From Coprenecus sp949297365 (GTDB taxonomy: Bacteria; Bacteroidota; Bacteroidia; Bacteroidales; UBA932), in NCBI GenBank assembly GCA_963931055.1, contig OZ006987.1, forward strand, positions 558,001 through 622,000: a DNA stretch of 64,000 nt. Direction: 5' to 3'. The notes below the pieces were generated by a model. That model was given only the letters and a program-made list of their open reading frames with translations, did not search any database and was not told where the DNA came from. Shown piece by piece: positions 50,272 through 59,399 of the stretch; position 1 is the stretch's first letter, and each line of letters begins with the position of its first letter. A program made the translations under genes and the position numbers.

Positions 50272-51690
50272 TTATATTTCCCGATCGTGACTTTCTTTCA
50301 GGCCGAGTTCTGCGGCCTTTTCGCGCATGAGGGCAAGGGCCGCATCGTGATCATTGGGAATGCGTCCGTCCAGAATAGCATCCTTAATGTATTCCTTGAT
50401 GATGCCGATCTCGCGGCAGGGAGGGATACCGTAGATACTCATAATCATCTCACCGGTCACCGGAGGCTGGAAATTGCGGATGCGGTCCTTCTCCTCCACC
50501 TCCTGCAGCTTTTGCCGCACCAGCTGGAAATTGGCCAGATGCCGGGCCACGGTCCTGTCATTCTTGGAGGTAATGTCAGCCTCGCACAGGGTCATAAGAT
50601 CATCTATGTCATCCCCCGCGTCGAACAGCAGACGGCGCACGGCAGAGTCTGTCACTTCTTCCTGTACCAGCGCAATCGGACGCAAATGCAGGAACACCAG
50701 TTTCTGAACGTACTTCATCTTCTCGTTCAAGGGCATACGCAGATACTTGAACACCTGGTAGACCATCTTGGCCCCCACCACCTCATGACCGTGAAAAGTC
50801 CATCCGGTCCCCTTCTCGAATCTCTTGGTAGCCGGCTTGCCTATATCATGCAGCAGGGCTGCCCAACGGAGCCACAGATTGTCAGTATGAGGCACGATAT
50901 TGTCCACCACCTGAAGAGTATGCCTGTAATTGTCCTTGTGTCCGCGTCCATCCTGTGTCTCAACCCCTTTAAGACCGCTAATCTCAGGCAGTACAAGTTC
51001 CAGCAAAGTAGTCTGATCCAACAGGTCAAAGCCGACAGACGGCTTCGGAGACATCAGAATCTTGTGCAGTTCCTCGCTCACGCGCTCGGGCGAAAGGATG
51101 GACATACGTCCGCGGTTGCGGCGGATTGAGTCCATCGCCTCGTGGACAATAGTGAAACCCAACTGCGTGGCGAATCTTATGGCCCTTACCATCCTGAGCG
51201 GATCATCGCTGAATGTCGTGTCCGGATCCAGAGGCGTGCGGATCAGACCGCGGCGCAGGTCCTCCAGTCCGTTGAACGGATCGTACAGAGTGCCCATATC
51301 CTCCTTCTGGAGGGAAAATGACAGGGCGTTGATGGTAAAATCCCGACGGAGCTGGTCATCCCTCAAGGTCCCTGGGCAGACATTGGGCTTTCGGGAGTCC
51401 TTGGAGTAAGACTCTTTCCGGGCCCCGACGAACTCTACCTCCTCCCCCTCCGAGGAATGAATCATAGCAGTACCGAAACGGGCGAAAATAGCCACATTGG
51501 AACCCGTCCGCGCACCCACGCGGCGGGCCAGGGCGGGACCGTCTCCCTCCACCACGACATCTATGTCCTTACTCGGCCGTCCCAGAATCATATCTCTGAC
51601 GTAGCCACCTATGACATAGGCCCTTACTCCCATTTTTTCCGCCTCTTCGGATATTACCCCGAAGACAGGCCTAGAACTGTCCAGTATCAT
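50272..51690 (-). CDS. cca: CCA-adding tRNA nucleotidyltransferase with HD domain
   Basis: A 472-residue class II nucleotidyltransferase. The N-terminal catalytic domain has GGYVRDMILGRPSKDIDVV (the GGxVRD and DxD metal motif), LRRDFTINAL, and RMVRAIRFATQLGF. An HD domain follows in the C-terminal half (LLHDIGKPATKRFEKGTGWT), with HTLQVVDNI just before it. It adds or repairs the 3' CCA of tRNAs; the tRNA-fMet here lacks an encoded CCA, which fits. Four bases from the small PD-(D/E)XK gene upstream. Confidence 0.95.
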   Translation of the reverse strand: MILDSSRPVFGVISEEAEKMGVRAYVIGGYVRDMILGRPSKDIDVVVEGDGPALARRVGARTGSNVAIFARFGTAMIHSSEGEEVEFVGARKESYSKDSRKPNVCPGTLRDDQLRRDFTINALSFSLQKEDMGTLYDPFNGLEDLRRGLIRTPLDPDTTFSDDPLRMVRAIRFATQLGFTIVHEAMDSIRRNRGRMSILSPERVSEELHKILMSPKPSVGFDLLDQTTLLELVLPEISGLKGVETQDGRGHKDNYRHTLQVVDNIVPHTDNLWLRWAALLHDIGKPATKRFEKGTGWTFHGHEVVGAKMVYQVFKYLRMPLNEKMKYVQKLVFLHLRPIALVQEEVTDSAVRRLLFDAGDDIDDLMTLCEADITSKNDRTVARHLANFQLVRQKLQEVEEKDRIRNFQPPVTGEMIMSIYGIPPCREIGIIKEYIKDAILDGRIPNDHDAALALMREKAAELGLKESHDREI

Positions 51691-51693
51691 ATC

Positions 51694-52086
51694 TTAAATC
51701 ACAATATCCGGTATATCACTGAGAAATCTGTACTCTGGTCCGTCTCCCGTCCTCTCGCAGAAATACATATTCACACCATTGGTGAAAAGCATGTACCTGA
51801 CGTTCAGCACGCGGTTGTAGCGCACACCCTGCTCTATCACCTTCCGGTCCAGCCTCACGGACGGAGCCTTGCACTCCACCAGCATAAGAGGCCTGGCATC
51901 TCTCCCGAAAACCACTATATCCGCCCTGTAGGTCATGGAGTTGAAATGAAAGGCATACTCCGAGGCCATCATCACCAGCGGGATGCCTTTCTCGGCATTC
52001 AGCCAGGAGATGACGCTCTGCCGCACCTCCTCCTCGGGCGTACGGGCCACATCTATCTTCCGCAAGGGATCGAAAATCGTATCCAT
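51694..52086 (-). CDS. Small PD-(D/E)XK protein (HsdR_N_2-like)
   Basis: A 130-residue protein of the HsdR N-terminal-like family. The nuclease pattern is visible: the Asp in YRADIVVFG followed by LMLVECKAPS (E-x-K) about 15 residues later. It starts MDTIFDPLRKIDVARTPEEE; the frame is open upstream but through the divergent promoter. Stand-alone members occur widely in Bacteroidales next to core genes and are thought to act on DNA, but no partner methylase or specificity subunit is nearby, so restriction is unlikely. It shares a transcript with cca and is divergent from holA. Confidence 0.8.
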   Translation of the reverse strand: MDTIFDPLRKIDVARTPEEEVRQSVISWLNAEKGIPLVMMASEYAFHFNSMTYRADIVVFGRDARPLMLVECKAPSVRLDRKVIEQGVRYNRVLNVRYMLFTNGVNMYFCERTGDGPEYRFLSDIPDIVI

Positions 52087-52092
52087 AGTCTG

Positions 52093-52121
52093 CAAAGTTA
52101 ATGATAAAATACATATTTTTG
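52093..52121. promoter_or_regulatory. Divergent promoters (HsdR-like/cca and holA)
   Basis: TAACTTTG on the minus strand (52093-52100) and TATTTTTG on the plus strand (52114-52121), each within 10 bases of a start codon, predicting very short leaders in both directions. Confidence 0.65.
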
Positions 52122-52126
52122 CAGTC

Positions 52127-53161
52127 ATGGCTAAAATAGATACAGCGGCACAATATGAGACGCTCCGCAAGGAGATCGAGGCCGGAGAGTTCCAGCCCGT
52201 ATATATTCTGATGGGGGAAGAGCCCTTTTATCCGGAGCGGCTGTGCGCCCTCATTACAGACAGGGCCCTGCAGCCCCATGAGCGGGACTTCAATCAGACA
52301 GTGCTCTACGGAGCGGACACCTCGGTGGACGAGATCATCTCCAACTGCGAGCGGTATCCGATGATGTCCGAAAGAGTGCTGGTGGTGGTTCGCGAGGCCC
52401 AGGCCCTGAAGAAGCCGGAAGGCCTGGGCGTATATCTGGACCATATCTCCCCCAGCACAGTACTGGTACTGCTGTTCTCAGGTAAGAATATGGACAAACG
52501 GACGTCCTTTTATAAAAAGGCATCCAAGTCGTGCGTCATCTTCGAGTCGGCCAAGATACGCGAAGAAGCCATGCCGCGCTGGATTGAGTCGTACTTCCGC
52601 AGCATCGGCAGGGCCATTGAGCCACAGGGAGCCATGCTTCTGGCAGAATATGCCGGCAACGACCTGCGCAAGATCTCCGTCGAGGCCGACAAACTTCTGA
52701 AAGCAGTCCCTGAACAACAGAAAACCATAACTGTAGACGATATAGAGCAGAACGTAGGCATCAGCCGGGAATTCAACACCAGTGAACTCACTTCAGCCCT
52801 CGCCTCACGCAACGCCGACAAGGCTTTCAGGATAGCGTACTTCTTCGGAGAGTCTCCGCGTCAGTATCCGCTGCAGATGACGCTCGGCTTCCTCTTCTTC
52901 TTTTTCTCCAAAGTGGAGATGATACACGCCGTCATGCAGAGAGACCGCATATCCATACAGGATGCCGCGTCCAAGGCCGGAATCTATTACAGCTATGCCA
53001 GGCCCTATACCGCAGCTGCAGCAAATTACAACCTGCGCAAGACCATGAAGATCATCTCCTGGATAAAGGACTGCGACCTGCGCAGCAAAAGCGGTTCAGG
53101 CGGTACCGCCACGGAAGGCGATCTGCTCACCGAGCTCATCGGGAAGATCCTGTCACTTTGA
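52127..53161 (+). CDS. holA: DNA polymerase III, delta subunit
   Basis: A 344-residue clamp-loader wrench subunit. The N-terminal part contains PVYILMGEEPFYPERLCALI and VLVVVREAQALKKPEGLGVY, the middle a non-catalytic AAA-like region (FESAKIREEAMPRWIESYF), and the C-terminal collar helices end with LLTELIGKILSL. It loads the beta sliding clamp onto DNA together with tau and delta-prime. Normal length. It converges on an AraC-type gene, with 9 bases of overlap between the two coding ends. Confidence 0.93.
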   Translation: MAKIDTAAQYETLRKEIEAGEFQPVYILMGEEPFYPERLCALITDRALQPHERDFNQTVLYGADTSVDEIISNCERYPMMSERVLVVVREAQALKKPEGLGVYLDHISPSTVLVLLFSGKNMDKRTSFYKKASKSCVIFESAKIREEAMPRWIESYFRSIGRAIEPQGAMLLAEYAGNDLRKISVEADKLLKAVPEQQKTITVDDIEQNVGISREFNTSELTSALASRNADKAFRIAYFFGESPRQYPLQMTLGFLFFFFSKVEMIHAVMQRDRISIQDAASKAGIYYSYARPYTAAAANYNLRKTMKIISWIKDCDLRSKSGSGGTATEGDLLTELIGKILSL

Positions 53162-53539
53162 ACGGTTCCTGCGCCTGAGTATCTTCCTGTAAGTACAGCC
53201 TGTCTCCTTTACCAGTATCCGGTCCAGACTCCTTCTGGTCCTGAATCCGTAACTGTTCGCGAACTCATCAGGGTCTCCCCCCTCCGGCTCCGCTGTCCTG
53301 CTTTCCTGGACATCGGCCAGAAGGTGCTCTACCCGAAGACTGTTGATGTATCCCCGGAAACTCTTATACTTCTCACAGATGGCCCTGGAGGCATATGTAC
53401 GGTTGGTCCCCGTCATCTCCGAAAGTTTGGGCAAAGTCATACTGTAGTCCAGATACAGTTTGTCTTCTCTCATCTTACGGTCCAGACGCTCAAATACCAC
53501 CTCCCTGGTATACTCCCATGCTTTTCTACTGTCTTTCAT
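53153..53539 (-). CDS. Small AraC-like helix-turn-helix protein
   Basis: A 128-residue protein consisting only of an AraC-type DNA-binding domain: LPKLSEMTGTNRTYASRAIC for the first helix-turn-helix and EFANSYGFRTRRSLDRILVK for the second, with a basic C-terminus (YRKILRRRNRSK). It has no sensor domain. It overlaps the preceding membrane regulator by 14 bases, suggesting that the two are made together and may bind related sites. It also overlaps the convergent holA gene by 9 bases. Confidence 0.8.
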   Translation of the reverse strand: MKDSRKAWEYTREVVFERLDRKMREDKLYLDYSMTLPKLSEMTGTNRTYASRAICEKYKSFRGYINSLRVEHLLADVQESRTAEPEGGDPDEFANSYGFRTRRSLDRILVKETGCTYRKILRRRNRSK

Positions 53540-54692
53540 TGCTGTTCCTCCTTTCTTCCTGCAGTTTATTCTTCATATCGCGGCACCATTCTCCCGGAGT
53601 GCATCCGGTATTCAGTTTAAAGGCACTGGTAAACGAGGCATTGTTGTTGAAGCCGCACATGTCTCTCAGATCACTCATCGAGATGTCGGTATTGGCCGAG
53701 AATATTCTCATGGCCTCCCGTACCCTGAAGTAATTGACCAGCTCCCTGAAATTCTTGTTCATCTCCACATTGATGGTCTTAGACAGATACGACTTGTTGG
53801 TGAACAGCCGCATCGCCACCTCCTGCATACTCAGATCCTTGGACAGATACGGCTTCTCATTCTCAAAATAATTCAAGAGCCTTTCCTTCAATGACAGCGA
53901 AGTGTCCTCCTCCACGTCCCTCAATACGCTGTCCGCAAGAGAGCCGAGCACCATACCGTTCGGTGTACGCCTGCAACAGTCCGGACCCTCGTTGGAAATA
54001 CCGCTCTCCGGCCTGTTCCTCTTCAAGGTGACGAACAGCATCCCATGGATGACTGCAAAGCCGCTTATAAGGATAAAATAATCCAGGACGACATGCAGAC
54101 CGAATGAATAGAACAGAAGCAGAAAGTTATATGCGGATGCAGAGAGTATCTGCGCAAGCAGTCCTCCGGCACGGTCTGTCCGGTCCTCCTCCGCAAGCGC
54201 AGAACCATGAGCAAAATATGTATAGGTGACAAAGCAGAATATAACCAGCGCGATGAACACCGAACCCCTGAACAGGATGGCCTCCGACACATTCTCCTGA
54301 ACTCCTGACAGGAGCATGGCATCAGTAAACAGGATAAGAAGCAGGATGAAAAATGCAGGGATGTAAAAATGAATCCACGGACGGTCATTAAGCACGTAGC
54401 GCCGTACATAGACGCAGGGCATAAACGAGGATACGACATACAGTTTCATGACTATGCGGTCCATCACCCCCGACAGCGCGGTATCCACGTCCACCGCCAT
54501 GTAGGAACAGCCGGAAAGATAGCACAGGGCTATCACCAGCAGAAGTATTGCAAAATCCTTTTGAATCCCGGATGTTGTCCCGTCACTGCCGTCCCATTGG
54601 CCTCTCATCTTAAAAACAACATATATACCGACAGAGAGATATACGAGACACGGCAGCAATGATACCGTTAATATAAAAATAGTCTCCATCAT
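53526..54692 (-). CDS. Membrane-bound AraC-family regulator
   Basis: A 388-residue protein: six or seven membrane helices in the first 230 residues (IFILTVSLLPCLVYLSVGIY, FAILLLVIALCYLSGCSYMA, IHFYIPAFFILLLILFTDAM and others), a cytosolic linker, then an AraC domain (about 285-370; LSMQEVAMRLFTNKSYLSKT and MSDLRDMCGFNNNASFTSAF). The fold order matches Bacteroidales regulators that sense a membrane or periplasmic cue. It precedes the small AraC gene with a 14-base overlap. Target unknown; neighbours are housekeeping genes. Confidence 0.88.
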   Translation of the reverse strand: MMETIFILTVSLLPCLVYLSVGIYVVFKMRGQWDGSDGTTSGIQKDFAILLLVIALCYLSGCSYMAVDVDTALSGVMDRIVMKLYVVSSFMPCVYVRRYVLNDRPWIHFYIPAFFILLLILFTDAMLLSGVQENVSEAILFRGSVFIALVIFCFVTYTYFAHGSALAEEDRTDRAGGLLAQILSASAYNFLLLFYSFGLHVVLDYFILISGFAVIHGMLFVTLKRNRPESGISNEGPDCCRRTPNGMVLGSLADSVLRDVEEDTSLSLKERLLNYFENEKPYLSKDLSMQEVAMRLFTNKSYLSKTINVEMNKNFRELVNYFRVREAMRIFSANTDISMSDLRDMCGFNNNASFTSAFKLNTGCTPGEWCRDMKNKLQEERRNSNERQ

Positions 54693-54776
54693 CTTTAGGT
54701 TAATAACTGCCCAAAGATATAATGGAGACTAGTTCCTGACTAGAAAATCAAAAATATTCAGAACAAATACATGTTT

Positions 54777-55718
54777 TTATATTTTTGCTATTTTCTTTTT
54801 TTCTTTAATCGCGTCAAAACCACGTCCATACACTCCCATAACACTGCCGACGGAAATAAAGGCCTGTTTGTCGATCTGCTTGATCATGGAAAGCAGATAA
54901 TTGGTCTCTACCTTCCGGACCATTACCAGCAGCACTTTTTCGTGATTCTTTGTATACCATCCCTCCGCATCCAGAACGGTGACTCCGCGTCCCATCGTTC
55001 CGGATATCATATCTGCTATCTTCTCATACTCCTTGGAGAAGATGAACAGCTGTACGGACTGCTTGGTTCCTGCCACGGACAGATCCACCACATAGCTGCA
55101 TGCGGCCACCACCAGATAACCGTACATGACACCGGCTATTCTGGCTCCGAAATTCAGATCCGACGGCAGCAGGATGGACGAGCCAACGATGAATATATCA
55201 CACAACAGGATAATCCTTCCAGGAGGAACATTACGGTACTTACTGATAATCAAAGCAATCACATCCGTCCCGGCTGTACTTCCGCCTCTACTGAAAGCCA
55301 TGCCGATACCGAGGCCGGACATTGCTCCGCCGATGAGAGCACAAAGCAGCTTGCCGTTAGCCAGAGCCAGTTCCTCTATAAAAGTCTGGGGTATAACTTC
55401 CGGCAGCACCCTGAAAAGCAGGGACGCCACCACTACGGCATACACAGTCTTGACTCCGAATGCCTTTCCAAGGGTCTTCACTCCTATGATCAGCAGTATC
55501 AGATTGACAAAGAAGAATGTGTAGCTGACAGGTATCGCACCGTTAGTAGCATACTGTACGATGGCACCGATACCGGAGACACCTCCGCCGACAATTCCGT
55601 TGGGAATTACGAAAATACACCAGCCTGCCGTATAACACAGCAGTCCCAGGGTAATAATCAGATAATCACTTACTACTGTAAGGACTTTTCTTGTGCTTGT
55701 TTTCTTTTGCGTTTCCAT
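54777..55718 (-). CDS. YitT-family membrane protein (second copy)
   Basis: A 313-residue member of the YitT/DUF161 family with a C-terminal DUF2179 domain. Five membrane helices are visible (VVSDYLIITLGLLCYTAGWC, YTFFFVNLILLIIGVKTLGK and others) and the glycine-rich AFSRGGSTAGTDVIALIISK is diagnostic. The soluble tail (KEYEKIADMISGTMGRGVTV; DKQAFISVGSVMGVYGRGFD) is DUF2179, a predicted ligand-binding module. Function unknown; possibly small-molecule export or sensing. It overlaps its paralogue by 46 bases, an unusually long coding overlap. Confidence 0.88.
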   Translation of the reverse strand: METQKKTSTRKVLTVVSDYLIITLGLLCYTAGWCIFVIPNGIVGGGVSGIGAIVQYATNGAIPVSYTFFFVNLILLIIGVKTLGKAFGVKTVYAVVVASLLFRVLPEVIPQTFIEELALANGKLLCALIGGAMSGLGIGMAFSRGGSTAGTDVIALIISKYRNVPPGRIILLCDIFIVGSSILLPSDLNFGARIAGVMYGYLVVAACSYVVDLSVAGTKQSVQLFIFSKEYEKIADMISGTMGRGVTVLDAEGWYTKNHEKVLLVMVRKVETNYLLSMIKQIDKQAFISVGSVMGVYGRGFDAIKEKKKIAKI

Positions 55719-56608
55719 TCTATTTTCTCTGGTCCTTTTAATTCATCAAATCCTCTTCCATAGACACTCATGGTCGATGTCACCGACATAAAAGCAGAAC
55801 GGTCAAGATTCTTGACTATCTTATTGATCTCGTTCAGCTGATGCTTGCGGGCTATGACCACCAGCACCTGATGGGCCTCCTTCGTGTACCAGCCGATACC
55901 TTCAAAAGCCGTCACTCCCCTCTTGAGCTGCGTCATAAGCGCATCGGCTATCTCGCTGTATTTCTGCGAGAATATCATAACCTGCACCGACTGCTTGCTG
56001 CCGGTCAACAGAAGGTCTACTCCCTGGGAGAAAGCTATCACCTGCATGTAGCCGTAGACCACATCGGAAAGCGTCTTTCCGGGCAGCAGAAGCACCGAAC
56101 CCACTATCAGCAGGTCACAGAAAAGATACACTCTGCCCGGAGATATCTCCCTGAACTTGGAGAGTATAAGGGCTATGATATCCGTACCTCCCGTACTGCC
56201 TCCCTGATTGAATATCATGACGATACCTATCGCTCCGATAAAGCCTCCGATAAGGCCGTTCAGGAACTTCTCATCAATGGTTGACTCCCAGGGTATCAGC
56301 TCAGGCAGCACCTGCAGCAGCAGTGAATTGAGCAGGATGCAGTAAATCGTCTTGAATCCGAACCCTTTGCCGAGAATCAGGAACCCGAGAATCAGGAGTA
56401 CTACATTGATTGAGAGATATGTCACGGATACTGGTATCAGGCCTCCTGTCGCATAGTTCACAAACGTTGCCAGTCCCGGAATAGCACCGCCCACTATGCC
56501 TTTCGGTATCAGGAAAGCCGTCCAGCTGAAGCAGTACAACGCCAGTCCAAGAGTGATGATGACATACTCTTTCAGCGTTATAAGGACTTTCTTTGTTACC
56601 GGCTTCAT
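55673..56608 (-). CDS. YitT-family membrane protein (first copy)
   Basis: A 311-residue paralogue of the next gene, roughly similar along the whole length, with ITLKEYVIITLGLALYCFSW, IFNQGGSTGGTDIIALILSK and the DUF2179 tail ending SVYGRGFDELKG. The start at 56608 was chosen because it lies one base beyond the leuS stop; an ATG at 56623 would overlap leuS. The last 15 codons overlap the second copy and encode a Lys/Arg-rich tail (IEWKRKRKQAQEKSLQ) not found there. Confidence 0.88.
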   Translation of the reverse strand: MKPVTKKVLITLKEYVIITLGLALYCFSWTAFLIPKGIVGGAIPGLATFVNYATGGLIPVSVTYLSINVVLLILGFLILGKGFGFKTIYCILLNSLLLQVLPELIPWESTIDEKFLNGLIGGFIGAIGIVMIFNQGGSTGGTDIIALILSKFREISPGRVYLFCDLLIVGSVLLLPGKTLSDVVYGYMQVIAFSQGVDLLLTGSKQSVQVMIFSQKYSEIADALMTQLKRGVTAFEGIGWYTKEAHQVLVVIARKHQLNEINKIVKNLDRSAFMSVTSTMSVYGRGFDELKGPEKIEWKRKRKQAQEKSLQ

Positions 56609-56609
56609 A

Positions 56610-59378
56610 TCAGAACACGACATTGATTATCTTGGAGGGAACCACTATCACTTTACGCACAGGCTTGCCGCCGAGGTATTTCTCAGTATTCGGAGAAGCC
56701 AGTACGGCAGCCTCCACTTCCTTGGGCGAGAGTCCGAGGTCCAGCTCCATCTTGAAGCGCATCTTGCCGTTGAACGACACCGGATACTCAAATGTGTTCT
56801 CCACCGTGTAGCTCTCCACGTACTCGGGATACGATGCGTTGGATACCGAGTCATCATGTCCCAGCCTGTTCCACAGTTCCTCGCAGATGTGAGGTGCGAA
56901 AGGCGAGAGCAGTATGACCATCGGCTCCAGAATCTCCCGGCTGCGGCACTTGATCTCCGACAGCTCGTTCACCGCTATCATAAACGCGCTCACCGAAGTA
57001 TTCATGGAAAAATGCTCGATATCGGACGACACTTTCCGGATAAGATTGTGCAGCACCTTCAGCTCCGCAGAAGTGGCCTTCACATCCGTAAAGACAGCCC
57101 CGTCCTTATCGTAGAAGAGTCTCCAGAACTTTCTGAGGAAGCGGTGAACTCCGTCTATACCCTTGGTATCCCACGGCTTGGACTGCTCTATCGGACCGAG
57201 GAACATCTCGTAAAGCCTAAGCGTATCAGCGCCGTAAGTATCGCAGACATTGTCAGGATTGACCACATTGAACATAGACTTGCTCATCTTCTCTATGGCC
57301 CATCCGCAGATATACTCCCCGTCCTCCAGAATAAATTCGGCGGAAGCGAAATCCGGCATCCACTTTCTGAAAGCATCCAGATCCAGACGGTCATTGTGGA
57401 CTATATTGACATCCACGTGTATCTCCGTAGTGTCATATTGGTCCTTGAGATTGTATGAGACAAATGTATTGGTGCCCTTTATCCTGTACACGAAGTTGGA
57501 GCGGCCCTGTATCATACCCTGGTTGACCAGCTTGCGGAACGGCTCCGGCTCGCACACATAACCCAGATCGTACAGGAACTTGTTCCAGAACCGGGAATAT
57601 ATCAGATGGCCGGTGGCATGTTCCGTCCCTCCGACGTACAGATCCACATTTCTCCAGTACTCGTCTTTCTTACGGTCTACCAGAGCCTTGTCATTGCAGG
57701 GGTCCATATACCGCAGATAATACGCGCTGCTGCCTGCAAAGCCGGGCATGGTGCTTTTCTCTATAGGCCAGCCCTGATACTCCCATCCGGAGGCACGCGC
57801 AAGGGGCGGCTCCCCGCTCTCGGTCGGCAGGTACTTGTCCACTTCAGGCAGGGTCAGCGGAAGTTCGGAAAAATCCATGGGAGTCGCCACTCCGTCCTTA
57901 TAATATATAGGGAAAGGCTCTCCCCAGTATCTCTGACGGGAGAAAATGGCATCCCTGAGCCGGTAATTGACCTTCCTGCGTCCGATACCCATCTCCTCTA
58001 CCTTGGCTATGGCGGCCGGTATAGCCTCCTTGACAGTCATTCCGTTGAGAAAACCGGAGTTGCACATCACGCCGTCCTTGGCGTCAAAACTCTCCTGCGC
58101 CACATCGCAGCCCTCAATGAGCGGAATTATCGGCAGATTGAAATGTCTGGCGAAAGCATAGTCCCTGCTGTCATGAGCCGGCACAGCCATGATGGCGCCG
58201 GTACCGTACCCGGCCAGCACATACTCCGATATCCACACAGGTATCTTCTGGCCTGTCAAAGGATTCACCGCATAGGAGCCGGTGAACACACCTGTCACCT
58301 GACGGGTCTGGGCCATCCTCTCTCTCTCGGTCTTCCTGGCCGCGGAGGCCAGATATTCGTCCACCTGAGAGCGCATCTGGGGCGCAGTAAGCCTGTCCAC
58401 CCACTCGCTTTCAGGAGCAAGCACCATAAAAGTCACGCCGAAGACAGTATCAGCCCTGGTCGTAAAGATAGTCACATCATATGTCCTGCCTCCGTTCTCC
58501 ACCTTGAAGATCATCTCGGCTCCTTCCGAGCGTCCTATCCAGTTGCGCTGCATCTCCTTCAGGGAATCGGACCAGTCGAGGGTATCCAAGTCTGCGAGCA
58601 GCCTCTCCGCATAGGCGGACACTCGAAGCTGCCATTGCTGCATCTTCTTCTGTATCACCGGATAGCCACCCCTGACCGACAAACCTTCCTTGACCTCATC
58701 GTTAGCCAGAACCGTTCCCAACTTAGGACACCAGTTAACCGAAGTCTCCCCAAGATATGCTATCCTGTAGTTCATCAGCACATCGGCACGCTCTTTCTCC
58801 GTCATGGAGTTCCACTCTGCTGCCGAGAAACTCATCTCCCTGGAGCAGGCGGCATTCACGTCCGAAGTGCCCTCCGAGGCAAAATGCGCCTCCAGCTCCT
58901 CTATAGGACGTGCTTTCCCAAGAGTATTGTCATACCAGCTTCCGAACATTTTCAGGAATGCCCACTGAGTCCACTTGTAATAAGCGGGATCGCTGGTGCG
59001 TATCTCACGTGTCCAGTCATACGAGAAACCTATACGGTTGAGCTGGCTCTTGTATCTTGCTATGTTCTCGTCCGTCGTAAGGGCCGGATGCCTGCCCGTC
59101 TGTACGGCATACTGCTCCGCCGGCAGGCCGAAGGCGTCAAACCCCATGGGGTGCAGGACGTTGAAACCCTGCAGACGCTTATATCTGCTGTAAATATCAC
59201 TGGCTATATATCCCAATGGGTGTCCCACATGCAGACCCGCCCCGGATGGATACGGGAACATGTCCAGAACATAGAACTTCGGCTTCCCGCTGTCCTCTGT
59301 CACCCTGTAAGTCCCGTTCTCCGCCCAGAACTTCTGCCACTTTCTCTCAATCTCTGAAAAATTGTAATCCGTTGACAT
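56610..59378 (-). CDS. leuS: Leucine--tRNA ligase
   Basis: A 922-residue class I synthetase. The HIGH-type motif is in PYPSGAGLHVGHPLGY (about residues 37-52), the CP1 editing domain covers about 225-430 (threonine-rich TTRADTVFGVTFMVLAPES), and the KMSKS loop is EKMSKSMFNV near residue 698. Anticodon-binding and C-terminal domains follow. Charges tRNA-Leu and edits misacylated tRNA. Preceded by the M28/TonB gene (21 bases) and followed by the YitT pair in one transcript. Confidence 0.97.
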   Translation of the reverse strand: MSTDYNFSEIERKWQKFWAENGTYRVTEDSGKPKFYVLDMFPYPSGAGLHVGHPLGYIASDIYSRYKRLQGFNVLHPMGFDAFGLPAEQYAVQTGRHPALTTDENIARYKSQLNRIGFSYDWTREIRTSDPAYYKWTQWAFLKMFGSWYDNTLGKARPIEELEAHFASEGTSDVNAACSREMSFSAAEWNSMTEKERADVLMNYRIAYLGETSVNWCPKLGTVLANDEVKEGLSVRGGYPVIQKKMQQWQLRVSAYAERLLADLDTLDWSDSLKEMQRNWIGRSEGAEMIFKVENGGRTYDVTIFTTRADTVFGVTFMVLAPESEWVDRLTAPQMRSQVDEYLASAARKTERERMAQTRQVTGVFTGSYAVNPLTGQKIPVWISEYVLAGYGTGAIMAVPAHDSRDYAFARHFNLPIIPLIEGCDVAQESFDAKDGVMCNSGFLNGMTVKEAIPAAIAKVEEMGIGRRKVNYRLRDAIFSRQRYWGEPFPIYYKDGVATPMDFSELPLTLPEVDKYLPTESGEPPLARASGWEYQGWPIEKSTMPGFAGSSAYYLRYMDPCNDKALVDRKKDEYWRNVDLYVGGTEHATGHLIYSRFWNKFLYDLGYVCEPEPFRKLVNQGMIQGRSNFVYRIKGTNTFVSYNLKDQYDTTEIHVDVNIVHNDRLDLDAFRKWMPDFASAEFILEDGEYICGWAIEKMSKSMFNVVNPDNVCDTYGADTLRLYEMFLGPIEQSKPWDTKGIDGVHRFLRKFWRLFYDKDGAVFTDVKATSAELKVLHNLIRKVSSDIEHFSMNTSVSAFMIAVNELSEIKCRSREILEPMVILLSPFAPHICEELWNRLGHDDSVSNASYPEYVESYTVENTFEYPVSFNGKMRFKMELDLGLSPKEVEAAVLASPNTEKYLGGKPVRKVIVVPSKIINVVF

Positions 59379-59399
59379 CTTATATTGATATTGTTCTTT

